Shown here in pieces: positions 20,395-28,995 of a stretch of 64,000 nt of DNA; the first letter of the stretch is position 1; every line of letters begins with the position of its first letter. The notes beneath the pieces were generated by a model. It did no database searches. It was not told the DNA's origin and worked only from the letters and a program-made list of their open reading frames with translations. Origin of the DNA: Streptomyces flaveolus (GTDB taxonomy: Bacteria; Actinomycetota; Actinomycetes; Streptomycetales; Streptomycetaceae); assembly GCF_000716535.1 (NCBI RefSeq), contig NZ_JNWV01000031.1:1-64000 (forward strand). The letters are read 5' to 3'. Position numbers and translations under genes: made by a program.

Positions 20395-20530
20395 GCTTGC
20401 GTTAAGAATGGCCCGCGAGCGGAGAGACCGCACCAAGAAGGGGAGGCCGGGGCGGGTCGGCCGGGATGGGGCGGAGCGGAGGAGCGCGGAGAGTCGGCGC
20501 GTGAGGGGGCCGGGCGGCGGCCACCGAGCG

Positions 20531-21088
20531 TCACTCCAGACCCGACGCCCGGAACACACCGAGGGCCGTCTCGCGGTCCACGCGGCGGGCCAGGCGGTGC
20601 AGCGCCGACGTGCCGAACAGCAGCGTGCCGGCGGCCTCCGAGCGGCGGGCGCCCTCGTCCAGCCGGAACCACAGCTCCGGGTTGCGGATCAGGACCTCCG
20701 GGTCGATCTCGATCCGGTTGCCGAGGGCGTCCCGCAGCACCAGGCGCTGGGTGACACCGTCCAGCGGGCGCACCGCGGTCAGCAGATCGGTGCGGACGCG
20801 GCGGGTGCGGTACAGGCGCCGGCCGGTCAGCCAGCCCCGTCCGGCGGACACGCGCACCGGGAACAGCACGAGGAGCAGGAGCAGGGCCAGCAGCAGCCAC
20901 AGGGCACCGCGCCACCAGGTCAGCGAGCCAGCCGCCCAGTCGACGCACAGCAGCAGGCCGAACAGCGCGCCGGCACAGCGGGCCGACGTGCGTGCGTCCT
21001 TGGTCCAGCCGCGGTCGTACACCACCGTCCCGGTGCCGGACGGGTATGCGCCGGTCGGCTGGGGGCGGGTGTCGTTGCCGTGCTCCAT
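20531..21088 (-). CDS. Unknown two-helix membrane protein
   Basis: 185 aa. Not recognised. Two adjacent membrane helices (about residues 38-78: AGALFGLLLCVDWAAG and ALWLLLALLLLLVLFPV) form a hairpin, followed by a soluble domain of about 105 residues (LYRTRRVRTDLLTAVRPLDG; LRDALGNRIEIDPEVLIRNP) that suggests a small beta-rich domain. ATG 21088 follows the purine-rich GGAAACGG... leader weakly. Conserved-looking Streptomyces membrane protein of unknown role, between a permease and a stress protein. Confidence 0.65.
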   Translation of the reverse strand: MEHGNDTRPQPTGAYPSGTGTVVYDRGWTKDARTSARCAGALFGLLLCVDWAAGSLTWWRGALWLLLALLLLLVLFPVRVSAGRGWLTGRRLYRTRRVRTDLLTAVRPLDGVTQRLVLRDALGNRIEIDPEVLIRNPELWFRLDEGARRSEAAGTLLFGTSALHRLARRVDRETALGVFRASGLE

Positions 21089-21231
21089 GAGGGAAACGGT
21101 AGTCCGCCCAGGGTGCCCGGGGTCCCCCTTGACGGTGCTCTGACGGCTCAGCACCTGTTCTTGACGGGACGACAGCGGGCCCGGCGTCACCCCCGCGCCT
21201 CACTCGCCGGTGCGTGACCCGGTCGCCCCCT

Positions 21232-21762
21232 TCACAACCCCCGGGTGTCGATGCGCAGATGCCACGTGTTGCGGCGGTGGACGGACAGCAGCTCCGATTC
21301 CAGCGGGGACGGGGGTACCGCCAGGACCGGGCAGACCGCGTGGGCCAGGCAGTGCCGGGAGACCCGGCCCGAGAACGCCCGTTGCAGTCCGCGCCGCCCG
21401 GTGCCCACGACCAGGACGTCGTCCTCCCGGTTCGCCGTCGCCACCAGCGCCGGGCCGGGGGCGCCGCGTACGACGACGGGCTGCATCGGCACACCGGGAC
21501 CCTCGGCGTCGAAGATCTCCTCCAGCACCGAGGCCAGCCGCTGCTTGGCGAGCCGCTGCCACTCCTCGACCAGCAGTCCGGCGGCGGGGGAGCGCCGCGC
21601 CGCGGAGTCACCGCCCGGTGGCTCCCAGGCCAGCACGGGCCACAGCTCGGCTCTCAGCCGGCGGGCCAGCGCGGTGGCCCGCCGCAGGGCCGTGACGCTG
21701 TTCAGCGAGCCGCTCACGCCGACGACCACGCGCGTGACCGCCGAGGCGTCGTAACCGGACAT
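21232..21762 (-). CDS. Universal stress protein (UspA family)
   Basis: 176 aa, one Usp domain. Starts with the usual TRVVVGVSGSLNS (family D replaced by S) and contains VVGTGRRGLQRAFSGRVSRH, a modified version of the G-x2-G-x9-G-S/T nucleotide-binding loop, so ATP binding is possible. CPVLAVP precedes the last strand, followed by about 25 additional residues. Single-domain member, stress role inferred from family. Confidence 0.8.
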   Translation of the reverse strand: MSGYDASAVTRVVVGVSGSLNSVTALRRATALARRLRAELWPVLAWEPPGGDSAARRSPAAGLLVEEWQRLAKQRLASVLEEIFDAEGPGVPMQPVVVRGAPGPALVATANREDDVLVVGTGRRGLQRAFSGRVSRHCLAHAVCPVLAVPPSPLESELLSVHRRNTWHLRIDTRGL

Positions 21763-21949
21763 GACTCACGACTCCACCGTTCCGGAGGGGCACCGCCGGA
21801 GCGGGTGACACCCGTGACACCCGCGGGGCGTCCCCGCTGCGAGGTCCTCGCTTCCTTCCATCCCACTCCCGTGCCGGCGATTCGACCAGCCGGGCGGCAC
21901 GCACACCCCCACGAACGCCTCTCCGGCCGTTAAAATTCGGCGCTCAGAA

Positions 21950-21960
21950 CGAAACTTTCG
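21950..21960. promoter_or_regulatory. CGAAA-C-TTTCG palindrome ahead of GH43
   Basis: Perfect 5+1+5 palindrome 21 nt upstream of the GH43 ATG. Similar CGAAA-N-TTTCG elements are known in front of Streptomyces xylan and xyloside genes as LacI/ROK-type repressor operators. A second copy lies after the gene. Confidence 0.6.
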
Positions 21961-21980
21961 AGCGCCTCCAGGAGGCGAAC

Positions 21981-23459
21981 ATGAGAACCTACGACAATCC
22001 CGTCATCCCGGGCTTCCACCCCGACCCCAGCGTGTGCCGGGTCGGCGACGACTACTACCTGGTGTGTTCCAGCTTCGAGTACTTCCCCGGCGTTCCGCTG
22101 TTCCACAGCCGGGACCTGGTGCACTGGCGCCAGCTCGGCAACGTGCTGGACCGGCCGGAGCAGTTGGACCTGCCCGACGACGTCCCGGCGTCCGCCGGCA
22201 TCTACGCGCCGACGATCCGCTACCACGACGGACTCTTCCACGTCATCACCACCAGCGCGGGCGCCGGCGGCACCTTCCTCGTCACCGCGGAGCGCCCCGA
22301 GGGCCCCTGGTCCGACCCGGTGTGGATCGATCTGCCCGGCATCGACCCCGACCTGGCCTGGGACGAGGACGGTACCTGCTGGGTCGCGATGGCCGGGGTC
22401 AGCGTCGCCCGGATCGACCCGCGCACCGGACGGGTGCTGGAGGGCCCGCTGCCGATGTGGTCCGGCACCGGCCTGCGGGACCCCGAGGCCCCGCACCTGT
22501 ACCGGATCGGCGACTGGTGGTACCTGCTGCTCGCCGAGGGCGGCACCGCACTGGGCCACGGTGTCTCCGTGGCGCGCGCCCGCTCGCCGCGCGGTCCCTG
22601 GGAACCGGCTCCCGGCAACCCGCTGCTGTCCCACCGCGGCACCGGCCTGCCCATCCAGTGCACCGGCCACGGCGACCTGGTCCAGGCGGCCGACGGAACC
22701 TGGTGGATGGTGCTGCTCGGCACCCGGCCCCGCGGCTGGTTCCCGGAGTTCCACGTCCTCGGCAGGGAGACGTTCCTGGTCCCGGTGGAGTGGGCCGACG
22801 GCTGGCCGCGGACGGGCCCGGTCCAGGAGCGGCATCCGGCACCGGCCGCCTGGGCGCCCGTCGAACAGCCGCCGGTACGGGACGACTTCACCGGGCCGGT
22901 GCTCGCGCCGCACTGGATATCCCCGCGACGCCGGCCCGAGGGCTGCTGGTCGCTGACCGAGCGGCCGGGCCGTCTCACCCTGACCGCCACCGGTGACAGC
23001 CTCGACCGGCCCGGGTACACCTTCGTCGGCCGCCGCCAGCAGCACCACGACTGCCGGGCGGCGGCGTCGCTGGAGCCCGGCGAGGCCGCGCGCGCGGGGC
23101 TGTCGGTGCGGCTGGACGAGGCCCACCACTACGACCTGGAGGTGAGCGGGGGTACCGCGGCCGTGATCGCGCGGATCGGACCGCTGCGGCAGCGTGTCGC
23201 CGAACACGCGGTGCCGGCGGGTCCGGTCACCCTGGCCGTCGAGATCCGCGCCACCCGGGACCCCGGGACGCAGCACGGCCCCGACACCCTCGCCTTCTCC
23301 GTGGGAACCGCCGGGGGAACCGTCCGGCTCGCCGAACTCGACGGCCGCTATCTGTCCACGGAGGTGGCCGCCGGCTTCACCGGTCGGGTCATCGGCATGT
23401 ACGTCACCGAGGGGCGCGCGGCCTTCGACTGGTTCGAGTACGCGCCCGCCACGCCGTAG
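21981..23459 (+). CDS. Glycoside hydrolase family 43 (beta-xylosidase/arabinofuranosidase type)
   Basis: 492 aa. Five-bladed propeller typical of GH43, starting NPVIPGFHPDPSVCRVGDDY: catalytic base D15. The proton donor is probably E169 in RDPEAPHLYR, where most family members have EGPH. C-terminal beta-sandwich (from about residue 305, FTGPVLAPHW) as in beta-xylosidases. No signal peptide, so it acts on imported oligosaccharides. ATG 21981 follows CCAGGAGGC. Likely xylose- or arabinose-releasing; no transporter or repressor gene is adjacent. Confidence 0.88.
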   Translation: MRTYDNPVIPGFHPDPSVCRVGDDYYLVCSSFEYFPGVPLFHSRDLVHWRQLGNVLDRPEQLDLPDDVPASAGIYAPTIRYHDGLFHVITTSAGAGGTFLVTAERPEGPWSDPVWIDLPGIDPDLAWDEDGTCWVAMAGVSVARIDPRTGRVLEGPLPMWSGTGLRDPEAPHLYRIGDWWYLLLAEGGTALGHGVSVARARSPRGPWEPAPGNPLLSHRGTGLPIQCTGHGDLVQAADGTWWMVLLGTRPRGWFPEFHVLGRETFLVPVEWADGWPRTGPVQERHPAPAAWAPVEQPPVRDDFTGPVLAPHWISPRRRPEGCWSLTERPGRLTLTATGDSLDRPGYTFVGRRQQHHDCRAAASLEPGEAARAGLSVRLDEAHHYDLEVSGGTAAVIARIGPLRQRVAEHAVPAGPVTLAVEIRATRDPGTQHGPDTLAFSVGTAGGTVRLAELDGRYLSTEVAAGFTGRVIGMYVTEGRAAFDWFEYAPATP

Positions 23460-23486
23460 GCGACCCCCTGACGCGCCGAACGATTT

Positions 23487-23497
23487 CGAAAGTTTCG
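23487..23497. promoter_or_regulatory. Second CGAAA-G-TTTCG palindrome, without a target gene
   Basis: Inside TTTCGAAAGTTTCGAAAGG, 28 nt past the GH43 stop. Nearest downstream gene reads the opposite way and ends at 23643. It looks like an orphan operator. Confidence 0.5.
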
Positions 23498-23642
23498 AAA
23501 GGGTGGGGTGGGGGCCTGGTCCGGGACGCACCCGGGCACGCGTCGGGGCCGGAGCGCACGGGTCATGTGCGGCCGGCCCCTCGGGGCACCGGGCCCCTGT
23601 CAGGTCACTGTGCCGGGCCCAGGTCGGGTCACCGTGCCGCGC

Positions 23643-23879
23643 TCAGGCGGCGGTCATCACCTGTTCCGCACCGAGCGGGCGGTGCGGGGCGATGATGCGG
23701 CCGTCGGGCAGCAGCTCACCGGTGTCCTCGAACAGCAGGACGCCGTTGCACAGCAGGCTCCACCCCTGCTCCGGGTGGTGCGCCACGAGGCGGGCGGACT
23801 CCCGGTCGGCGGATTCGGCTGGTGGGCAAGGCGGCTGGTGCTGGCACATGGGCGGGATCTTTCGCTCTGTCGTGATCAT
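23643..23879 (-). CDS. DUF5999 family small protein
   Basis: 78 aa. The core MCQHQPPCPPAESADRESAR, then HHPEQGWSLLCNGVLLFEDT, is a well-conserved Streptomyces small protein (DUF5999) of unknown function, with three cysteines. GTG/ATG choice: ATG 23879 has GGGGGACGG upstream and is used; ATG 23849 would start at MCQHQ as usually annotated. Regulation not visible. Confidence 0.75.
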   Translation of the reverse strand: MITTERKIPPMCQHQPPCPPAESADRESARLVAHHPEQGWSLLCNGVLLFEDTGELLPDGRIIAPHRPLGAEQVMTAA

Positions 23880-24135
23880 GTCCGTCCCCCGTGGTGATGA
23901 GTCGGTCGGAAACCAGTGTTGTCCTCTGGGCGTCGTTCCGCAGGGATTTCACAGCACCGCTTCTCACAGGTTCAGGACGCGTCACCCGGGCGGACGGTTC
24001 AGTCCAACTGCACTGTCCCTTCGGGTGGTTCGCAGTGGCCGGATGGGACTAGTCCGGATGGCCCCGGGCGGTGAAGTGCTCGAAAGACAGTCGTACCCCG
24101 CTTCCCTCGCGGGCAGCGGGGTACGCGGGCGTCGG

Positions 24136-24720
24136 TCAGGCAGGCGAGCCGAGCAGCGGGAGAGGAGTCGCCCGATGGGTCAGCACCGGAAGCAACTCGG
24201 CGACCGGAAAGGGACGGTGCGTCGGAATGCCGGGCGGTGCGGGCGCCAGCGGTACGAGCAGATCGGTGGCGGCGGGATGGCCCTCGCTGCCGTCGCCGGA
24301 GCAGTCGCCGTGCAGCCACAGGGTGAGCATGTACAGCCCGGGGACGGACAACAGCCGCGCCTGGTACGGCTGTTGCAGGGCCTCGGCCTGTTGCAGGGCG
24401 CGTTCGGTGGAGGCGACGTACGGGCCCTCGAAGAAGTGCGAGAAGGCCCAGCCGTCGGGAGTCAGCATGGTCTCGGCCGCGGCCACCGCGCGATCACCGC
24501 ACCGGATCAGGAAGCGCCAGCCGGCCAGTCGGGTCGCGGACAGGCCTTGCGCGGTGATCCGGTCCAGCACGTGGACGGGCAACGGGAGTTCCGGTGTGGC
24601 CGGACCCTGCGCGGCGCGCAGGGAAGGAGTACGGGCCTCACGGACCGCGGTGGGGGAACCGAGGGCGGTGAGGACGGAGCGCAGGGCAGGCGCGGGGGCA
24701 GGGGGCACGTGCAGCGGCAT
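24136..24720 (-). CDS. Streptomyces protein of unknown function
   Basis: 194 aa. No family recognised. Pro/Ala/Leu-rich; a central stretch (GWRFLIRCGDRAVAAAETML, then AFSHFFEGPYVASTERALQQ) looks like a folded alpha-beta domain. No signal peptide or membrane helix. ATG 24720 follows GAGAGGCGACCCAC. Codon use is normal for the window. The gene is flanked by a gene-poor stretch on its 5' side. Confidence 0.6.
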   Translation of the reverse strand: MPLHVPPAPAPALRSVLTALGSPTAVREARTPSLRAAQGPATPELPLPVHVLDRITAQGLSATRLAGWRFLIRCGDRAVAAAETMLTPDGWAFSHFFEGPYVASTERALQQAEALQQPYQARLLSVPGLYMLTLWLHGDCSGDGSEGHPAATDLLVPLAPAPPGIPTHRPFPVAELLPVLTHRATPLPLLGSPA

Positions 24721-25289
24721 GTGGGTCGCCTCTCATTCGACAGGCGCGGCGGCGCGAGGAGGGTGGGGCGGACGGCGCTGTCAGCTCACGGAAGGCCGGA
24801 GAGGTGGGGGCCCGGGTTGGTGTGAAAGAGAGTGCGGCTCGGTCTGCCGCCCGTCAACGGGGACGGCAGGAACACCGCGGAAACCAGGACCGAGGGCGCC
24901 AACCTTCTGCCTTGTGGACGAAGTTTATACGACGTGTGTTCGGCCGGTGTTTCGTCTATCCGATTCCGGCCGGTCGGGCAAGGCGGAATTAGGTCGTCGA
25001 TTTGCGGAAATCATCCCGATTTCCGGACCGGGCCCCCGTCGCTGACCTCGTCATACGCACCGGTAACGGTCGGCCGAATGTCGTCGGCGTTTTTCACGAG
25101 GCGTGCGGGGCACCCGAAGGTGCGAGTGCGGCATGCCCCGTGAATGTGCCGCCGGGAACATTCAGACAGACTAGCGGGCGGCGGGCCCGCGCGGGACGTT
25201 ATCGATCGCTTCGGCTGGGCATCATCCCACCTGACCCGGGAGCCAGGCGGCCGGATCGTCGGCCCGCCCATCCGAGGAGGGACACTTCG
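24721..25289. other. 569-nt gene-poor interval
   Basis: Divergent spacer between the unknown gene and the GCS2-like gene. Slightly lower GC around 24915-25010 (GAAGTTTATACG). It holds an imperfectly spaced dyad GAATGT (25142-25147) / ACATTC (25158-25163). No open frame with Streptomyces codon bias and no RNA gene was seen. Confidence 0.5.
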
Positions 25290-26807
25290 ATGGGGGAGAA
25301 GGTCGTGGCAGGGCAGTTCGACCTGTCCGATCGCCAGCGCTACCGCGAAAAGCTCCAGCAGTGCCTGACGGGACTGGAGCGGCTGCTGCGCGAGAAGCGA
25401 TTCGATCGTCCCAAGAATCTCATGGGAGTCGAGATCGAGTTGAATCTCGCCGGGTCGGACGGTATGCCGAAAATGTTGAACGGGCAGGTACTGGAGCGCA
25501 TCGCGAGCCGCGACTTCCAAACAGAACTCGCCATGTTCAACCTGGAAGTCAACATAGCCCCACACCGGCTGGGCGGCCGGGTATTCGACCGGCTCGCCGA
25601 GGAACTGCGCACCTCGCTCGCCTACGCCGACCGCAAGGCCGGCGAGGTGGACGCGGGCATCGTCATGATCGGCATCCTGCCCACCCTCGACCGGGACGAC
25701 CTGGTCTCCTCCAACCTCTCCGAGGTCGACCGCTACACGCTCCTCAACGACCAGATCGTCGCCGCACGCGGAGAGGACTTCCGGCTCGACATCGAGGGCG
25801 TGGAGCACCTCGTCTGCACCTCGAAGTCGATCGTGCCCGAGGCCGCGTGCACCTCCCTTCAACTGCACCTGCAGGTCACCCCGGGGCGGTTCGCCGACGT
25901 GTGGAACGCGGCCCAGGCGGCCTCCGCCGCGCAGATCGCCGTCGGTGCCAACTCACCGTTCCTCTTCGGGCACGAGCTGTGGCGCGAGTCCCGGCCCCCG
26001 CTGTTCCTGCAGTCCACCGACACCCGGCCGCCCGAGCTCCAGGCGCAGGGCGTCCGGCCGCGCACCTGGTTCGGCGAGCGGTGGATCACCTCCGCGTACG
26101 ACCTGTTCGAGGAGAACCTGCGCTACTTCCCGGCCCTGCTGCCGATCTGCGACGACGAGGAGCCGCTGGAGGTCATCGAGGCCGGCGGGGTGCCCAAGCT
26201 CGCCGAGCTCGTGCTGCACAACGGCACGATCTACCGCTGGAACCGGCCGGTGTACGGCATCGCGGACGGCGTCCCGCACCTCAGGGTGGAGAACAGGGTG
26301 CTGCCGGCCGGGCCGACCATCACCGACGTGATCGCCAACGCGGCCTTCTACTACGGCCTCGTCCGCGCCCTCGCCGAGGAGTCCCGGCCGGTGTGGACCC
26401 GGCTGCCGTTCGCCGCGGCCGAGGCGAACTTCGACGCGGCGTGCCGGTACGGCATCGACGCGCGCTTCGTGTGGCCCCGGCGGGGGCGGTACGGCGGCGC
26501 GGGCGAGGTCGACGCCGTCACGCTGGTCCGCGACGAGCTGCTGCCGCTCGCCTCGGCCGGACTGGACGCGTGGGGTGTGGAGGCCGCCGACCGGGACCTC
26601 TACCTGGGCGTGATCGAGGAACGCTGCCGGCGCCGGGTCAACGGGGCGTCCTGGCAGGCGGCCACCTTCCACCGGGCGCTGGAGCAGGGGCTGTCGCGGC
26701 AGGCGGCCCTGGCGGCGACGACGCGGCGGTACGCCGAGCTGATGCATGTGGGGGAGCCGGTGCACACGTGGCCGGTCGGGTTGCCGGAACCGGTCCCGCT
26801 GGGCTGA
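25290..26807 (+). CDS. Glutamate-cysteine ligase family 2 (GCS2)-like carboxylate-amine ligase
   Basis: 505 aa, typical for the actinobacterial GCS2-like group. Near the N-terminus LMGVEIELNLAG supplies the acidic metal/ATP site, and CTSLQLHLQV and NRPVYG resemble later family motifs. The family joins an amino group to the gamma-carboxyl of glutamate or a similar acid using ATP; the real substrate of this group is unknown. Mycothiol, not glutathione, is the usual thiol in Streptomyces, so glutathione synthesis is unlikely. ATG 25290 follows GAGGAGGGAC. Stands alone, with a strong terminator behind it. Confidence 0.75.
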   Translation: MGEKVVAGQFDLSDRQRYREKLQQCLTGLERLLREKRFDRPKNLMGVEIELNLAGSDGMPKMLNGQVLERIASRDFQTELAMFNLEVNIAPHRLGGRVFDRLAEELRTSLAYADRKAGEVDAGIVMIGILPTLDRDDLVSSNLSEVDRYTLLNDQIVAARGEDFRLDIEGVEHLVCTSKSIVPEAACTSLQLHLQVTPGRFADVWNAAQAASAAQIAVGANSPFLFGHELWRESRPPLFLQSTDTRPPELQAQGVRPRTWFGERWITSAYDLFEENLRYFPALLPICDDEEPLEVIEAGGVPKLAELVLHNGTIYRWNRPVYGIADGVPHLRVENRVLPAGPTITDVIANAAFYYGLVRALAEESRPVWTRLPFAAAEANFDAACRYGIDARFVWPRRGRYGGAGEVDAVTLVRDELLPLASAGLDAWGVEAADRDLYLGVIEERCRRRVNGASWQAATFHRALEQGLSRQAALAATTRRYAELMHVGEPVHTWPVGLPEPVPLG

Positions 26808-26842
26808 GCGCCAGGCTCCGCCGAGCCACTGGAGAGGCCGAC

Positions 26843-26868
26843 CCACCCCCGGCCGTGCCCGGGGGTGG
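26843..26868 (+). terminator. Terminator after the GCS2-like gene
   Basis: CCACCCCCGG (26843-26852) / CCGGGGGTGG (26859-26868), perfect 10-bp stem with 6-nt loop. The remainder of the 332-nt gap to 27139 shows nothing else I can support. Confidence 0.75.
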
Positions 26869-27139
26869 GGGGTGCATCGCAGGGGCTGGTCACGGGTCGG
26901 GGCCGCGCGAGTCGCCGGCTGAGGAGTGGGCGCTGAGTGTCGTGCCGCGGAGAGGAGACGGCGGTGGGCGGCGCGGGGGTGTGTCGGCGGTGTCAGCGGC
27001 GGACGGCAGGGGGCTGCCGTAAGGCCGTACGACCAGGCGTCGGGGTGGCGGGGGGCATGGCGCGCCCTTCACAGTTCCTTCTGCGATCCTTGCCAGGCGA
27101 AGGGTGGGCCAGTGGCCCGTGAGCCGGCTGGAGGCAGGG

Positions 27140-27940
27140 GTGCAGGTGGAGGCTGACTCGGTGGCCGATTCCGCGGCGCGGCAGCGCGACCCGCGGCGGA
27201 TCCTGCGGGACGAGACGCTGCTCGTCCTCGCGCTCTCGCTCGGGGCGAGCGGGGTGTCCGCGCTGATCAGTTTCATCGGCTCGGTCACCAAGCCGGGCGG
27301 CCTGAAGGACCAGGCGGCCACCCTCAACGCCTCCGCCGCCCCCGGCCGCCCCTGGCTGGACCTGGCCTGGCAGCTCTTCGGCATCGCCACCGCGCTGGTC
27401 CCCGTGGCACTCGTCGCCCACCTGCTGCTGCGCGAGGGCGCGGGCCTGCGCACCCTCGGCTTCGACCGCACCCGTCCCTGGCCAGACCTCGCCCGGGGTG
27501 CCGGCATCGCGGCCGTGATCGGCAGCACCGGCATCGCCTTCTACCTCGCCGCCCGCGGCCTCGGCTTCAACCTCACCGTCGTACCCGAGGCACTTCCGGA
27601 CGTGTGGTGGAAGTACCCGGTGCTCATCCTCTCCGCGCTGCAGAACGCGATCCTCGAAGAGGTGATCGTCGTCGGCTACCTGCTGCGGAGGCTGGGGCAG
27701 TTGGGCTGGACCCCGGGGGCGGCACTGGTGGCCAGCGCGGTCCTGCGCGGCTCGTACCACCTCTACCAGGGCATCGGCGGCTTCCTCGGCAACATGGTCA
27801 TGGGCGTGGTGTTCGTCTACCTGTACCGCCGCTGGGGCCGGGTCGGACCGCTGGTCGTCGCGCACTCCCTGCTCGACATCGGCGCGTTCGTCGGCTACGC
27901 CCTCCTCGCGGGCAAGGTGGGCTGGCTGCCGACCGCCTGA
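27140..27940 (+). CDS. CPBP family intramembrane metalloprotease-like protein
   Basis: 266 aa with about seven membrane helices. Abi/CPBP motifs: ILEEVIVVGYLLRR, SYHLYQG and VVAHSLLDIGAF carry the Glu-Glu and His residues of the active site, but the Arg of the usual EExxxR is a valine here (EEVIVVG), as in many actinobacterial members. Members cleave CAAX-type or other membrane substrates or protect against bacteriocins. GTG 27140 follows GGAGGCAGG. No bacteriocin gene is nearby. Function uncertain. Confidence 0.8.
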   Translation: MQVEADSVADSAARQRDPRRILRDETLLVLALSLGASGVSALISFIGSVTKPGGLKDQAATLNASAAPGRPWLDLAWQLFGIATALVPVALVAHLLLREGAGLRTLGFDRTRPWPDLARGAGIAAVIGSTGIAFYLAARGLGFNLTVVPEALPDVWWKYPVLILSALQNAILEEVIVVGYLLRRLGQLGWTPGAALVASAVLRGSYHLYQGIGGFLGNMVMGVVFVYLYRRWGRVGPLVVAHSLLDIGAFVGYALLAGKVGWLPTA

Positions 27941-27948
27941 GCGAGCCC

Positions 27949-28761
27949 TCAGGCGCGCAGTTCGCCGTCGATGACCGTCACCGCGAAGCCGGTGAGCAGG
28001 GTGCGCCCGCCCCGCAGGCCGGTGCGGACCAGCCCGGTGCGGCGGGAGGCCTGGAGCCCGGTGAGGTCGTCGCGGCCGAGGCGGGTGGACCAGTGCGGGG
28101 CGAGCGCGGTGTGGGCGCTGCCGGTCACCGGGTCCTCGTCGATGCCGACGTTCGGGAAGAAGCAACGGGAGACGAAGTCGTAGCCACGGGCCGGGTCGTC
28201 GGCGCGGGCGGTGGCGATGATGCCGCGCGAGGAGTAGGCGCCGAGGGCCCGGTGGTCGGGGGAGAGGCCGAGCACGGTCTTCTCGTCGGCTAGTTCGACC
28301 AGCAGGTCACCGACGTTCGGGCCGGTGTCGAACGCGGCGACCGGCCGCGCGCCGAGCGCCTCGGCCACCCCGGCCGGGATGTCGACCGGCGTCAGCGGGG
28401 CGGTCGGGAAGTCGAGGGTGATCGAGCCGTCCGCGCCGGGCGTGGCGATCAGCACGCCGCTGCGGGTGGCGAACCGCACCGGACCCTCGTGGGCGCCGGT
28501 GGTGTGCAGGACGTGGGCCGTGGCGAGGGTGGCGTGGCCGCACATCGCGACTTCGGTGACGGGCGTGAACCAGCGCAGCGCCCAGTCCGCCTCGCCGCCC
28601 GCGGGCAGCCGGTGCGCGAAAGCCGTCTCGGCGTGGTTGACCTCCATGGCGACGTTCTGGAGCCAGTCGTCCTCCGGAAAGACGTCGTCCAGGAGCAGGA
28701 CCCCGGCCGGATTGCCGGCGAAGGGGCGGTCGGTGAAGGCGTCGACGATTCGGATGCGCAT
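27949..28761 (-). CDS. PhzF family isomerase/epimerase
   Basis: 270 aa, the full two-lobed PhzF/diaminopimelate-epimerase fold. N-terminal IVDAFTDRPFAGNPAGVLLL and catalytic glutamate in NHAETAFA (E47 or so) are intact; second lobe carries GSAHTALAPHW. Substrate unknown; no phenazine genes here. ATG 28761. Convergent with the CPBP gene, 8 nt apart. Confidence 0.85.
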   Translation of the reverse strand: MRIRIVDAFTDRPFAGNPAGVLLLDDVFPEDDWLQNVAMEVNHAETAFAHRLPAGGEADWALRWFTPVTEVAMCGHATLATAHVLHTTGAHEGPVRFATRSGVLIATPGADGSITLDFPTAPLTPVDIPAGVAEALGARPVAAFDTGPNVGDLLVELADEKTVLGLSPDHRALGAYSSRGIIATARADDPARGYDFVSRCFFPNVGIDEDPVTGSAHTALAPHWSTRLGRDDLTGLQASRRTGLVRTGLRGGRTLLTGFAVTVIDGELRA

Positions 28762-28924
28762 GGCGCCGACGCTAGCGGCTGCGACGGCCCCCGGACCAAG
28801 GCCAATTCGGGGATGCCGGACTGATTCCCGGCCTGGCCCGCCGCACGGGGACCAGCGGGCGCGCGCCCCTGTGCATCACGTTCCCCCTCGCCGGGAAGGG
28901 GGTTGTCAGGCGATCGGTTCCGAT

Positions 28925-28958
28925 ATATCGTTGAAGCATCGCGAACGATATGCGATGC
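28925..28958. promoter_or_regulatory. Two interleaved dyads upstream of the PadR gene
   Basis: ATATCGTT (28925-28932) / AACGATAT (28944-28951) and, shifted, GCATCGC (28936-28942) / GCGATGC (28952-28958), both perfect. ATAT-rich dyads of this kind are typical PadR operators. The start codon is 38 nt further on. Confidence 0.6.
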
Positions 28959-28995
28959 AGACGTGACAGATCAACGATGGAATGGAGTGATCACG

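Noticed and set aside
20282..20530. ydaO/c-di-AMP riboswitch ahead of the APC permease
   Set aside because: I could not find the conserved aptamer motifs in the 80-nt predicted leader.
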